This document shows positions 1-9,731 of a DNA stretch of 64,000 bases, piece after piece. The stretch's first letter is position 1. Every line of letters starts with the position of its first letter. The stretch comes from CAIWHR01 sp963734085 (GTDB lineage: Bacteria; Pseudomonadota; Gammaproteobacteria; Burkholderiales; Casimicrobiaceae). The stretch spans positions 131,585 to 195,584 of the forward strand of contig CAVTFT010000021.1 of the NCBI GenBank assembly GCA_963734085.1, written 5' to 3'. Made by a program: the position numbers and the translations under genes. The notes below the pieces were generated by a model. That model was not told the origin of the DNA. It made no database searches and saw only the letters and a list, made by a program, of their open reading frames with translations.

Positions 1-2214
<2,214 letters not shown>

Positions 2215-2597
2215 TTACTTCTCCGATTCACGGAAATCGCCGAAAACCCGCGGCCCCAATGCCACAGCCCGCCACCCGATTGCGGCGGCACGGTGCCCGG
2301 TTATCGATCGATTTCAAGGGCGCGCACGGCCGCGCCCATCGCGCATCGACTGGTCGGATGCATTGCGCATCCTGGCTTGGTGGTTGGCCGCTACCAACCG
2401 CTGGCGGACGGCGGCGCCACGGATACTGCGCCGCCCGACCATGCCCTGTCTCCTGCAGTCGCTTCAGAAGACGAAGAGGAGCGGACCCTGATCCGCTCGT
2501 CTTCGGCCTCTCGGACCGCCACAAGTTCCCTTGCGGCGCCCCGAGCCGAAGAAGGCCCGGCGTCCGGCAACGCTCCGCCGGCCGCCGCGCCTGCCCA
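2215..2597 (-). promoter_or_regulatory. rplL-rpoB intergenic region with an interrupted hairpin
   Basis: These 383 bases separate rplL from rpoB and contain no credible gene. In the mRNA sense, 2504-2467 forms a hairpin: an outer 8-bp stem (GAAGACGA / TCGTCTTC), a one-sided bulge of about 6 bases, and an inner 5-bp stem (GCGGA / TCCGC). There is no T-run, so it does not look like a full terminator. In E. coli the same interval carries an attenuator and an RNase III site; a similar processing or attenuation role here is inferred from position and fold only. Confidence 0.45.
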
Positions 2598-2978
2598 TCA
2601 CTTGATCTCGGCCTTGGCGCCGGCCTCTTCCAGCTTCTTCTTGGCGGCCTCGGCGTCGGCCTTGTTGACGCCTTCCTTCACGGGCTTCGGCGCGCCGTCG
2701 ACCAGGTCTTTGGCTTCCTTCAAGCCGAGGCCCGTCAACTCGCGCACGGCCTTGATGACGTTGACCTTGTTGTCGCCGATCGCGGCCAGCACGACGGTAA
2801 ATTCGGTCTGCTCCTCGGCGGCAGCAGCCGGGGCCGCGGCGGCGGCGGGGCCGGCGACCGCGACGGCGGCGGCCGCCGACACGCCGAACTTGTCTTCCAT
2901 CGCCTTGATGAGCTCGGAGAGCTCGAGAACGGTCAGCGACGAGATCTTGTCGAGGATTTCGGTTTGCACTGCGGACAT
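2598..2978 (-). CDS. rplL: 50S ribosomal protein L7/L12
   Basis: L7/L12 forms the ribosomal stalk with L10 and recruits translation GTPases. The 126-residue product has an N-terminal dimerisation and L10-binding helix region (1-35), a long Ala/Pro/Gly-rich hinge (about 35-55), and the C-terminal domain with KVNVIKAVRELTGLGLKEAK, which contacts EF-Tu and EF-G. Length is near the usual 121-126. AGGAGC sits 6 bases before the ATG. The gene follows rplJ by 55 bases and precedes rpoB, the standard order. Confidence 0.98.
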   Translation of the reverse strand: MSAVQTEILDKISSLTVLELSELIKAMEDKFGVSAAAAVAVAGPAAAAAPAAAAEEQTEFTVVLAAIGDNKVNVIKAVRELTGLGLKEAKDLVDGAPKPVKEGVNKADAEAAKKKLEEAGAKAEIK

Positions 2979-3033
2979 GATTTGCTCCTGAATCGTAGGG
3001 TTCTAGGAATTGGTTGCGGGATCGTCTTGCCGA

Positions 3034-3558
3034 TTACGCGGCGGGCCGCGCGTCGCGCACGGCGGCCAGCGTCCGCACGAACTTGCTCGGAACTTCGTTC
3101 AACGTCCGGACGAGCTTGGCCATCGGCGCCTGCATCGTGCCCATCAGCTTGGCGATCAGCACTTCGCGCGTGGGCAGCGCGGCCAGCGCGGCGATTTCCT
3201 TGGCGGACATCACCTGGCCGGGCATCGCGCCGCCCGTGATCACGAACTTGTCGTTGCCCTTGGCGAAATCGTTCAGCACTTTCGCCACGGCAACGGGATC
3301 GGGACCGATGCCATACGCCAGCGGACCGACCATCTTGTCGGCCAGCGGGGCGAACGGCGAATCGGCGACCGCCCGGCGCACCAGAGTGTTCTTGACGACC
3401 CTGAAATACACGCCGGAAGCCCGTGCCTTCGCGCGGAGCACGATCATTGCGCCGACGGGCATGCCGCGGTTCTCGGCCATGACGATGGCCTGAGCGCCGG
3501 CGACCTGCTTCGCGACCTCCGCAACTACCGCCTGTTTCTGCTCCAAATTAAGACCCAA
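3034..3558 (-). CDS. rplJ: 50S ribosomal protein L10
   Basis: L10 anchors L7/L12 dimers to 23S rRNA and, as the L10-L12 complex, usually represses its own mRNA. The 174-residue product has the N-terminal rRNA-binding domain (AIVMAENRGMPVGAMIVLR, KNTLVRRA) and a C-terminal helical tail for L7/L12 dimers. The initiation codon is TTG at 3558, followed by GLNLEQKQ; no ATG fits the family N-terminus, and GGGAG lies 8 bases upstream. The non-ATG start may limit expression relative to L7/L12, which is needed in several copies per L10; that is inference. Confidence 0.96.
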   Translation of the reverse strand: MGLNLEQKQAVVAEVAKQVAGAQAIVMAENRGMPVGAMIVLRAKARASGVYFRVVKNTLVRRAVADSPFAPLADKMVGPLAYGIGPDPVAVAKVLNDFAKGNDKFVITGGAMPGQVMSAKEIAALAALPTREVLIAKLMGTMQAPMAKLVRTLNEVPSKFVRTLAAVRDARPAA

Positions 3559-3782
3559 TTTTGGTCTCCCAAGTTACTGGTGACCTTCAAGTCCAGGAAA
3601 ATCCTGTCCGAGGGCACCATCTATCGCTGGATTTCAGCTGTCAGCTTTCAGCTATCAGCCGTCAGCAAGGACGACTGCTCGCGTGCTCCGACAGTTTCGT
3701 TTAAGCGTCTGCTCCCGCGGTCTTTGACGGCCCGCCGCGCGATACGCTGCGCGGCGCTCCCTCAAAAAACGTCCATGTATAA
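3559..3782 (-). promoter_or_regulatory. rplJ leader region
   Basis: This untranslated stretch lies between the rplA-distal hairpin and the rplJ start. On the mRNA strand it contains a GC-rich hairpin at 3755-3734 (GCCGCGC / GCGCGGC, 8-base loop) and, around 3629-3665, an array of TCAGCTGTCAGCTTTCAGC-like units related to repeats further upstream. In other bacteria this position is the L10 leader bound by the L10-L7/L12 complex. No specific L10 site can be assigned here by eye, so the function is inferred from location. Confidence 0.4.
3629..3665. repeat. TCAG-type degenerate short tandem repeats (copy 1)
   Basis: Four consecutive units of the type TCAGCTG, TCAGCTT, TCAGCTA, TCAGCCG lie between rplJ and rplA. 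Related arrays occur at 6059-6152 and 7723-7750, always in non-coding DNA of this block. They are degenerate and not obviously mobile. Confidence 0.6.
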
Positions 3783-3810
3783 CGGGGGCTGCGAGAAGCG
3801 GCAGCCCCCG
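3783..3810 (-). terminator. Hairpin after rplA (attenuator or processing site)
   Basis: Just after the rplA stop the transcript can form a perfect 10-bp stem CGGGGGCTGC / GCAGCCCCCG with an 8-base loop. It is followed by TTATACATGGACG and then a run of six T about 20 bases later. The distance to the T-run argues for partial attenuation or RNA stability control between rplKA and rplJL rather than full termination. Confidence 0.5.
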
Positions 3811-3818
3811 ACTTTGTG

Positions 3819-4547
3819 TCAATGGGCTGGACCTCCGGAGGCCAGTCCCGTCGTATCGATCCGCACGCCCGCGCCCATCGTGCTCGAGACGCTGATCCGC
3901 TTGAGGTAGATGCCCTTGGTTCCCGACGGCTTCGCCTTGTTCAGCGCCTCGATCAGCGCAAGCAGGTTCGTCTTGAGTTGCTCGGGCGCGAACGACGCGC
4001 GGCCGATCGTGCACTGGACGATGCCGCCCTTGTCGGTGCGGTACTGGACCTGTCCCGCCTTCGCGTTCTTGACCGCGGTGACGACGTCGGCGTTGACCGT
4101 GCCGACCTTCGGGTTCGGCATCAGCCCACGCGGACCGAGGATCTGGCCCAACTGTCCGACGACGCGCATCGCATCCGGCGAGGCGATCACGACGTCGAAC
4201 TCCATGAAGCCTTCCTTGATCTTCGCGGCGAGGTCATCCAAGCCGACGATGTCCGCGCCCGCCTCCTGCGCCGCCTTCGCCTTGTCGCCCTGCGCGAACA
4301 CGGCGATACGGACTTTCTTGCCCGTCCCTGCCGGCAGGACAACCGAGCCGCGCACCGTCTGGTCCGATTTCTTGGCATCCACGCCGAGGTTGACGGCGAC
4401 GTCGACCGACTCGTCGAACTTGGCGACCGCCGTTTCCTTGACGAGCTTCAGCGCTTCGTCCACCGGATACGCCTTGCCGCTATCCACCTTGGCGCGCACG
4501 GTCTTCATCCGCTTCGAGAGCTTCGGGAGCTTTTGTTCGGCAGCCAT
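3819..4547 (-). CDS. rplA: 50S ribosomal protein L1
   Basis: L1 forms the mobile L1 stalk that helps move deacylated tRNA from the E site and is typically the translational repressor of the L11 operon. The 242-residue product contains the family motif (SPDAMRVVGQLGQILGPRGL then MPNPKVGTV) and ends GAGVRIDTTGLASGGPAH. I place the start at the ATG at 4547 (MAAEQKLPKLSKRMK); an upstream in-frame GTG at 4553 overlaps the rplK stop and would add only two residues. GGAG of rplK's end serves as ribosome site, and the 2-base gap suggests translational coupling. Confidence 0.97.
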   Translation of the reverse strand: MAAEQKLPKLSKRMKTVRAKVDSGKAYPVDEALKLVKETAVAKFDESVDVAVNLGVDAKKSDQTVRGSVVLPAGTGKKVRIAVFAQGDKAKAAQEAGADIVGLDDLAAKIKEGFMEFDVVIASPDAMRVVGQLGQILGPRGLMPNPKVGTVNADVVTAVKNAKAGQVQYRTDKGGIVQCTIGRASFAPEQLKTNLLALIEALNKAKPSGTKGIYLKRISVSSTMGAGVRIDTTGLASGGPAH

Positions 4548-4549
4548 GA

Positions 4550-4984
4550 TCACTTCACTCCTTCGACCGTGATGCCCATGCTGCGCGCGCTGCCGGCGAT
4601 CGTGCGCACTGCGGCATCCATGTCGGCGGCGGTGAGGTCGGGCATCTTCGCCTTGGCGATCTCCTCGGCTTGCGCGCGGGTAAGCTTGCCCACCTTGTCG
4701 GTGTGCGGCGTGCTGCTGCCCTTCTCGACCTTCGCCGCCTTCTTGATGAGCACCGTGGCCGGCGGCGTCTTCATCACGAACGTGAAGCTCTTGTCGGCGT
4801 AGGCCGTGATCACCACCGGGATCGGCAGGCCCGGCTCGACCTTCTGCGTCTGCGCGTTGAACGCCTTGCAGAATTCCATGATGTTCAAGCCGCGCTGGCC
4901 GAGCGCAGGCCCGATGGGCGGGCTGGGATTCGCCTTGCCCGCCGGCACCTGCAGCTTGATGAAGCCGACGATCTTCTTCGCCAT
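4550..4984 (-). CDS. rplK: 50S ribosomal protein L11
   Basis: L11 binds 23S rRNA in the GTPase-associated centre with L10 and is required for stringent RelA activation. The 144-residue product has the N-terminal signature IVGFIKLQVPAGKANPSPPI and GPALGQRGLNIMEFCKAFNA, and the C-terminal rRNA-binding domain with AEEIAKAKMPDL and SARSMGITVEGVK. Length matches the usual 142-144. AGGAGA lies 8 bases before the ATG. It opens the rplKA pair, downstream of the nusG terminator-like hairpin. Confidence 0.98.
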   Translation of the reverse strand: MAKKIVGFIKLQVPAGKANPSPPIGPALGQRGLNIMEFCKAFNAQTQKVEPGLPIPVVITAYADKSFTFVMKTPPATVLIKKAAKVEKGSSTPHTDKVGKLTRAQAEEIAKAKMPDLTAADMDAAVRTIAGSARSMGITVEGVK

Positions 4985-5040
4985 CTCAGTTTCTCCTGTC
5001 GGGTATTAGCGGATCCGAAGACCCTCCCCGTTCCGTCGTC

Positions 5041-5089
5041 AAGGCACGATTGCCTTTGACCCTTCAATGCCCCCGCGTACGGCGGGGGC
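5041..5089 (-). promoter_or_regulatory. rplK leader hairpins
   Basis: In the nusG-rplK interval the mRNA can form two hairpins: a strong one at 5089-5069 (GCCCCCGC / GCGGGGGC, loop CGTAC) and a small one at 5056-5041 (AAGGCA ATCG TGCCTT). The second ends about 57 bases before the rplK start. Neither has a T-run. They are candidate leader structures for L1-type feedback control of rplKA; no match to an L1-binding site was proven. Confidence 0.35.
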
Positions 5090-5136
5090 CCTCGTCCGAG
5101 TTAAGCGGCGACGCGTTGCCGCTTCAACGAGGACAG

Positions 5137-5166
5137 AAAACACGCCACGCTCGCGTGACGTGTTTT
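5137..5166 (-). terminator. Terminator-like hairpin directly after nusG
   Basis: Starting at the last base of the nusG stop codon, the transcript folds as AAAACACG then an imperfect GC-rich inner stem, closing with CGTGTTTT. The 3' arm supplies four T and the palindrome is nearly symmetrical, so it could act from either strand. It separates secE-nusG from rplKA, which are separate transcription units in E. coli. Confidence 0.6.
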
Positions 5167-5705
5167 CAAGCTTTCTCCACTTGCGAAAAGTCGAGCTCCA
5201 CCGGCGTCGACCTTCCGAAGATCGTCACCGACACCCGCAACTTGCTCTTCTCGTAATTCACGTCCTCGACGTTGCCGTGGAAGTCCGTGAACGGGCCTTC
5301 GCGCACGCGCACCGCCTCGCCCATCTCGAAGAGCACCTTCGGGCGCGGCTTTTCGACCCCTTCCTGCACCTGGCGCAGGATCGCGTCGACTTCCTTTTGC
5401 GTGATCGGCGTTGGCTTGTTCGCCGTGCCGCCCACGAAGCCCGTGACCTTCGGCGTGCTCTTCACCAGGTGCCACGAGTCATCCGACATTTCCATTTCGA
5501 CCAGCACGTAGCCCGGAAAGAACTTGCGCTCGGAGATCGCCTTCTGGCCGCTCTTCATCTCGACGACTTCCTCGACCGGCACCAGGATCTGTCCGAACTG
5601 ATCGGCGATGTCCGAGCGCTTGATCCGCTCGGTCAGCGCGCGCTGCACGCTCTTCTCGAAACCCGAGTAGGCATGGACGACGTACCACTTCTTGCCACCA
5701 CTCAT
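5166..5705 (-). CDS. nusG: Transcription termination/antitermination factor NusG
   Basis: NusG binds RNA polymerase, suppresses pausing, assists Rho and couples transcription to translation through S10. The 179-residue product starts MSGGKKWYVVHAYSGFEK (NGN domain), contains the RNA polymerase-contact region FFPGYVLVEM and ends with a KOW domain (MGEAVRVREGPFTDFHGNVE and the terminal DFSQVEKA). The ATG at 5705 overlaps the secE stop in an ATGA arrangement, so the two are translationally coupled. A longer in-frame extension upstream runs through secE and is rejected. Confidence 0.98.
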   Translation of the reverse strand: MSGGKKWYVVHAYSGFEKSVQRALTERIKRSDIADQFGQILVPVEEVVEMKSGQKAISERKFFPGYVLVEMEMSDDSWHLVKSTPKVTGFVGGTANKPTPITQKEVDAILRQVQEGVEKPRPKVLFEMGEAVRVREGPFTDFHGNVEDVNYEKSKLRVSVTIFGRSTPVELDFSQVEKA

Positions 5706-6052
5706 CCTTCGCCCCTGCCGGTCACGATCCTCACGATCCACGCCAGCGTCGTATCGATGGCGAACAGGAACAGCGCCATGATCACGACGAAGGCGAACAC
5801 GATCGCGGTGGTCTGGATCGTCTCCTTGCGCGTCGGCCACGACACCTTGCCGGCCTCGGCCCATGCTTCCTGCGCAAACACGAAGAACTGCTTGCCCGGC
5901 TCGGAGAGCCATGCGACGACACCGGCGGCGACGAGGCCGCCCAGCACCATCAGCACGCGCAGCACGAGCGCCGCATCAGCGAACCAGTAATACGCCCACA
6001 CGCCGGCGACCACGCAGAGACCCGCCAGCACGATTTTTATCTTGTCGATCAT
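5702..6052 (-). CDS. secE: Preprotein translocase subunit SecE
   Basis: SecE clamps SecY in the Sec translocon. The 116-residue product shows three hydrophobic segments (about 8-27, 31-49 and 85-110), the extended form typical of proteobacteria such as the 127-residue E. coli protein. The conserved cytoplasmic amphipathic helix and hinge read FAQEAWAEAGKVSWPTRKET, the SecE signature. The gene sits between tRNA-Trp and nusG as expected. No clear ribosome site precedes the ATG. Confidence 0.97.
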   Translation of the reverse strand: MIDKIKIVLAGLCVVAGVWAYYWFADAALVLRVLMVLGGLVAAGVVAWLSEPGKQFFVFAQEAWAEAGKVSWPTRKETIQTTAIVFAFVVIMALFLFAIDTTLAWIVRIVTGRGEG

Positions 6053-6058
6053 CAGATG

Positions 6059-6152
6059 TCGGTTGACAGTAGTCAGTTGGCAGTTACCGCTGCCCGCGGC
6101 ACAATTTCACGTAGTCCTCTTGCCCCACTGTCAACTGTCAACTGACTGCTGA
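6059..6152. repeat. TCAG-type degenerate short tandem repeats (copy 2)
   Basis: Between secE and tRNA-Trp two clusters of related units occur: GTTGACAGTAGTCAGTTGGC near 6062-6081 and, in inverted orientation, ACTGTCAACTGTCAACTGAC near 6127-6146. The two clusters are roughly reverse complements and could pair into a stem-loop in the transcript. Confidence 0.6.
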
Positions 6153-6161
6153 CACCTGCAG

Positions 6162-6237
6162 TGGCAGGCCAGGAGGGAATCGAACCCCCAACCTGCGGTT
6201 TTGGAGACCGCCGCTCTGCCAATTGAGCTACTGGCCT
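6162..6237 (-). tRNA. trpT: tRNA-Trp (anticodon CCA)
   Basis: The reverse complement folds as a 76-base tRNA with acceptor arms AGGCCAG / CTGGCCT, D-arm AGCTCAATTGGCAGAGC, anticodon loop CTCCAAA (anticodon CCA, tryptophan), T-arm GGGGGTTCGATTCCCTC and an encoded CCA end. It lies between tuf and secE. Confidence 0.97.
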
Positions 6238-6252
6238 TTGATCCGTCCGTGC

Positions 6253-7443
6253 CTATTCGATGATTTTCGCCACCACGCCGGCGCCGACGGTACGGCCACC
6301 TTCGCGAATCGCAAAGCGCAACCCCTCTTCCATCGCAATCGGCGCAATCAGCGTCACCGTCATCGCCACATTGTCCCCAGGCATCACCATCTCGGTCCCC
6401 GCCGGCAGCTCGCAGCTCCCCGTCACGTCCGTCGTCCGAAAATAAAACTGCGGCCGATACCCCGGGAAAAACGGCGTGTGCCGACCCCCCTCCTCCTTGG
6501 ACAGCACATACACCTCGCAGCTGAACTTGGTGTGCGGCGTGATCGACCCCGGCTTCGCCAGCACCTGCCCCCGCTCCACCTCCTCCCGCTTGGTGCCTCT
6601 GAGGAGTACGCCGACGTTGTCCCCCGCCTGCCCCTGGTCCAGGAGCTTCCGGAACATCTCCACCCCGGTGCACACCGTCTTCAACGTCGGCTTCAAGCCC
6701 ACAATCTCCAGCTCGTCGCCCACCTTCACCACCCCGCGCTCCACCCGCCCGGTCACCACCGTGCCCCGACCAGAAATCGAAAACACGTCCTCCACCGGCA
6801 TCAAAAACGGCCCATCGATCGCCCGCTTCGGCTGCGGAATGTAGCTGTCCAGCGCCTCCGCCAGCTTCAGAATCGAGCCTTCCCCCAGCTCGCTCTTGTC
6901 GCCTTCCAAAGCCATCTTCGCGCTGCCAATCACGATCGGCGTCTTGTCCCCAGGAAACTGGTACTTGGACAGGAGCTCCCGCACCTCCAGCTCAACGAGC
7001 TCCAGCAGCTCCTTGTCGTCGACCATGTCCGCCTTGTTCATGTACACGACGATGTAGGGCACCCCCACCTGCCGCGCCAGCAGGATATGTTCGCGGGTCT
7101 GCGGCATCGGCCCATCCGCCGCACTCACCACCAGGATCGCCCCATCCATCTGCGCCGCCCCGGTAATCATGTTCTTGATGTAGTCCGCATGCCCCGGACA
7201 ATCCACGTGCGCGTAGTGCCGGTTCTTCGTCTCGTACTCCACGTGCGCCGTGTTGATCGTGATCCCCCGCGCCTTCTCCTCCGGCGCATTGTCAATCTGG
7301 TCGTACGCCTTCACCTCCCCCCCATACAGCTTCGACAGCACCAGCGTCATCGCCGCCGTCAGCGTCGTCTTGCCGTGATCCACGTGCCCGATCGTCCCCA
7401 CGTTCACGTGCGGCTTCGTCCGCTCGAATTTGCCCTTGGCCAT
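6253..7443 (-). CDS. tuf: Elongation factor Tu
   Basis: EF-Tu delivers aminoacyl-tRNA to the ribosome. The 396-residue product has G1 GHVDHGKT, G2 region ARGITINTAHVEYE, G3 DCPGHADY, G4 NKAD and G5 GSAK, followed by beta-barrel domains II and III, ending VGAGVVAKIIE. AAGGAG lies 7 bases before the ATG. It follows tRNA-Tyr, -Gly and -Thr as in the tufB locus of E. coli. Codon use is unlike its neighbours: GGG, GTG, GAG and AAG are unusually common and an AGA arginine codon occurs. This could reflect gene conversion with another tuf copy; that is inference. Confidence 0.98.
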   Translation of the reverse strand: MAKGKFERTKPHVNVGTIGHVDHGKTTLTAAMTLVLSKLYGGEVKAYDQIDNAPEEKARGITINTAHVEYETKNRHYAHVDCPGHADYIKNMITGAAQMDGAILVVSAADGPMPQTREHILLARQVGVPYIVVYMNKADMVDDKELLELVELEVRELLSKYQFPGDKTPIVIGSAKMALEGDKSELGEGSILKLAEALDSYIPQPKRAIDGPFLMPVEDVFSISGRGTVVTGRVERGVVKVGDELEIVGLKPTLKTVCTGVEMFRKLLDQGQAGDNVGVLLRGTKREEVERGQVLAKPGSITPHTKFSCEVYVLSKEEGGRHTPFFPGYRPQFYFRTTDVTGSCELPAGTEMVMPGDNVAMTVTLIAPIAMEEGLRFAIREGGRTVGAGVVAKIIE

Positions 7444-7496
7444 CGCTAAACTCCTTCAGACCTCGTTCTTCAGTTGCCCAATTGGTCGTTGATTCG

Positions 7497-7571
<75 letters not shown>

Positions 7572-7642
7572 TCGTGCTGCGGCGAGCACCGATTCTGCGT
7601 TGTCTTCCCTTGGATAGTTGCGCGTACGTCTTGCCGTTCTGC

Positions 7643-7716
7643 TGGAGCGGGTGAAGGGAATCGAACCCTCGTCATAAGCTTGGAAGGCTTCTGCTCTACC
7701 ATTGAGCTACACCCGC
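7643..7716 (-). tRNA. glyT: tRNA-Gly (anticodon TCC)
   Basis: A 74-base tRNA on the minus strand with acceptor arms GCGGGTG / CACCCGC, anticodon loop CTTCCAA (anticodon TCC, glycine), T-loop GTTCGATTC and encoded CCA. It is the middle member of the Tyr-Gly-Thr cluster. Confidence 0.97.
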
Positions 7717-7722
7717 GGAACA

Positions 7723-7750
7723 GGTGTCAGTTTTCAGTTGGCAGTTGACA
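7723..7750. repeat. TCAG-type degenerate short tandem repeats (copy 3)
   Basis: GTGTCAGTTTTCAGTTGGCA followed by GTTGACAG between tRNA-Gly and tRNA-Tyr, the same family as the arrays near 3629 and 6059. Confidence 0.6.
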
Positions 7751-7825
7751 GAAGTGGAATCTTCCCACGATGCTCGACCTGCGCCCCCACCAGACTGACT
7801 TGTCAACTCTTTCCTGGCTCCTGAA

Positions 7826-7910
<85 letters not shown>

Positions 7911-8078
7911 GACGGAACATGCAAGTTTAGCAATTTATGGGCCGATGTGTCAAACCGCTGAAAATCAACGGGATTCGGACACCCCACCGCAGGGTCCCCG
8001 GTCCCCGCACCGGTCTCGGCCTTGTTCCGGCTGCCCCTGTCGGCGGGCCCCCGGGAACCGTGCAGCAGCGAGAGGCGC

Positions 8079-9698
8079 ATGCGTGCGGACATACCGATGA
8101 CCGAGCATGATTTCGTGGTCGTCGGCGGGGGCACGGCGGGCTGTGTGCTTGCGAACAGGCTCTCCGCTGATGGCCGACACTCGGTGCTGCTCCTCGAAGC
8201 GGGACCGCGCGACGCGTATCCGTGGATTCACATTCCGATCGGGTACGCAAAGACGATGTTTCACCCGGTCTACAACTGGCGCTTCGAGACGGAGCCCGAT
8301 CCGGGCATGCACGGCCGCAGGATCTACTGGCCGTGCGGGCGCACGCTGGGCGGATCGAGCGCGATCAACGGGCTCATCTACATTCGCGGTCACCGCGACG
8401 ACTACGACCACTGGGCCGCGCTCGGCAATCCCGGCTGGAGCTACGCCGAAGTCCTTCCCTATTTCAGGAAGCTCGAGCACAACGTTCGCGGTGCGAACGA
8501 ATGGCACGGCGACAACGGACCGCTGTGGGTGTCCGACATCATCGCCAAGCACGAGCTGGTCGAAGCATTGATCGACGCCGGCAGCGAGCTGGGTATTCCC
8601 CGCAACGATGATTTCAACGGCGCGTCGCAGGAAGGCGTCGGCTACTATCAGCTCACGACGCGCCGCGGGTTCCGTTGCTCGACAGCCGTCGCCTACCTTC
8701 GGCCCGCGCGCGCTCGCGCCAATCTCGCGGTCGAGACCGACGCCCAGGCGACGAGCATCCTGCTCGATCGCCGACGTGCGCGCAGTGTCGTCTACCGCCA
8801 GGGAGGCCGTGACGTCACCGTCACCGCGCGGCGCGAGGTGATCGTCGCCGCCGGCACGCTCAAGTCGCCGCAACTCCTGCAACTTTCAGGGATCGGTCCG
8901 CCGGCGCTGTTGCAATCGTTCGGCATTCCCGTGGCGCACGCGCTTCCCGGCGTCGGCGAGAATCTCCAGGATCATCTGCAGGCGCGGGTGATCTTCCGCT
9001 GCACGAAGCCGATCACGACCAACGACACGTTGAAATCGTGGTGGAAGACGATGGCGATGGGCGCACGCTACGTCCTCACCCGCACCGGACCGATGGCGAT
9101 CGGCATCAACCAGGGTGGGATGTTTGCGCGCACCGATGCCGCGCTTGCTCGTCCGGACGTGCAATTCCATCTGGCGACGCTGTCGTCGGACATGGCGGGC
9201 TCGCCGGTGCACACGTTCTCCGGATTCACGATGTCGGTGTGCCAGCTGCGGCCGGAATCGCGCGGCTTCGTGCGGTTGAAGTCGCCCGATCCGCTGGCGG
9301 CGCCGGCGATGCAGGCAAACTACCTTTCGACGCCGCACGACCGGGCGACGATCGTCAAAGGAATCCGGCTCGCACGGAAGCTCGTGGCGACGCGCGCGCT
9401 CACACCCTATGTCGCCGGCGAATACCGGCCCGGGTCCGATGCCGTGACCGACGACGATCTGCTCGAGTTCGCGAAGAACAATGGCGCGACGATCTTCCAT
9501 CCGGCCGGCACGTGCAGGATGGGGCCGGCGGACGATGCGCTCGCCGTGGTCGATCCGGCGTTACGGGTACACGGCGTCGACGCGCTGCGCGTCGTCGATT
9601 GCAGCATCATGCCGACGTTGATCTCCGGCAATACGAACGCCCCCGTCATCATGATCGCCGAAAAGGCGGCCGACATGATTCTGCACGACGCGCACTGA
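8079..9698 (+). CDS. GMC-family FAD-dependent alcohol oxidoreductase (choline dehydrogenase-like)
   Basis: A glucose-methanol-choline flavoenzyme that would oxidise a primary alcohol; the substrate cannot be read from the sequence. The FAD-binding Rossmann motif FVVVGGGTAGCVLANRLS is at the N-terminus, the GMC signature CGRTLGGSSAINGLIYIRGH about residue 90, and the second signature GTLKSPQLLQLSGIGP follows. The C-terminus has the catalytic His in FHPAGTCRMG and the paired Asn in SGNTNAPVIMIAEKAADMI. I use the ATG at 8079 because GAGAGG lies 3 bases upstream; an ATG at 8097 (MTEHDF) is the alternative and is nearer the usual N-terminus. The neighbouring 4-hydroxybutyrate-type dehydrogenase begins 33 bases downstream, so both may act on hydroxy compounds. 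Confidence 0.88.
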   Translation: MRADIPMTEHDFVVVGGGTAGCVLANRLSADGRHSVLLLEAGPRDAYPWIHIPIGYAKTMFHPVYNWRFETEPDPGMHGRRIYWPCGRTLGGSSAINGLIYIRGHRDDYDHWAALGNPGWSYAEVLPYFRKLEHNVRGANEWHGDNGPLWVSDIIAKHELVEALIDAGSELGIPRNDDFNGASQEGVGYYQLTTRRGFRCSTAVAYLRPARARANLAVETDAQATSILLDRRRARSVVYRQGGRDVTVTARREVIVAAGTLKSPQLLQLSGIGPPALLQSFGIPVAHALPGVGENLQDHLQARVIFRCTKPITTNDTLKSWWKTMAMGARYVLTRTGPMAIGINQGGMFARTDAALARPDVQFHLATLSSDMAGSPVHTFSGFTMSVCQLRPESRGFVRLKSPDPLAAPAMQANYLSTPHDRATIVKGIRLARKLVATRALTPYVAGEYRPGSDAVTDDDLLEFAKNNGATIFHPAGTCRMGPADDALAVVDPALRVHGVDALRVVDCSIMPTLISGNTNAPVIMIAEKAADMILHDAH

Positions 9699-9731
9699 CA
9701 TTCGCTCGAATGCCGTCCCAAAGGAGCCCCG

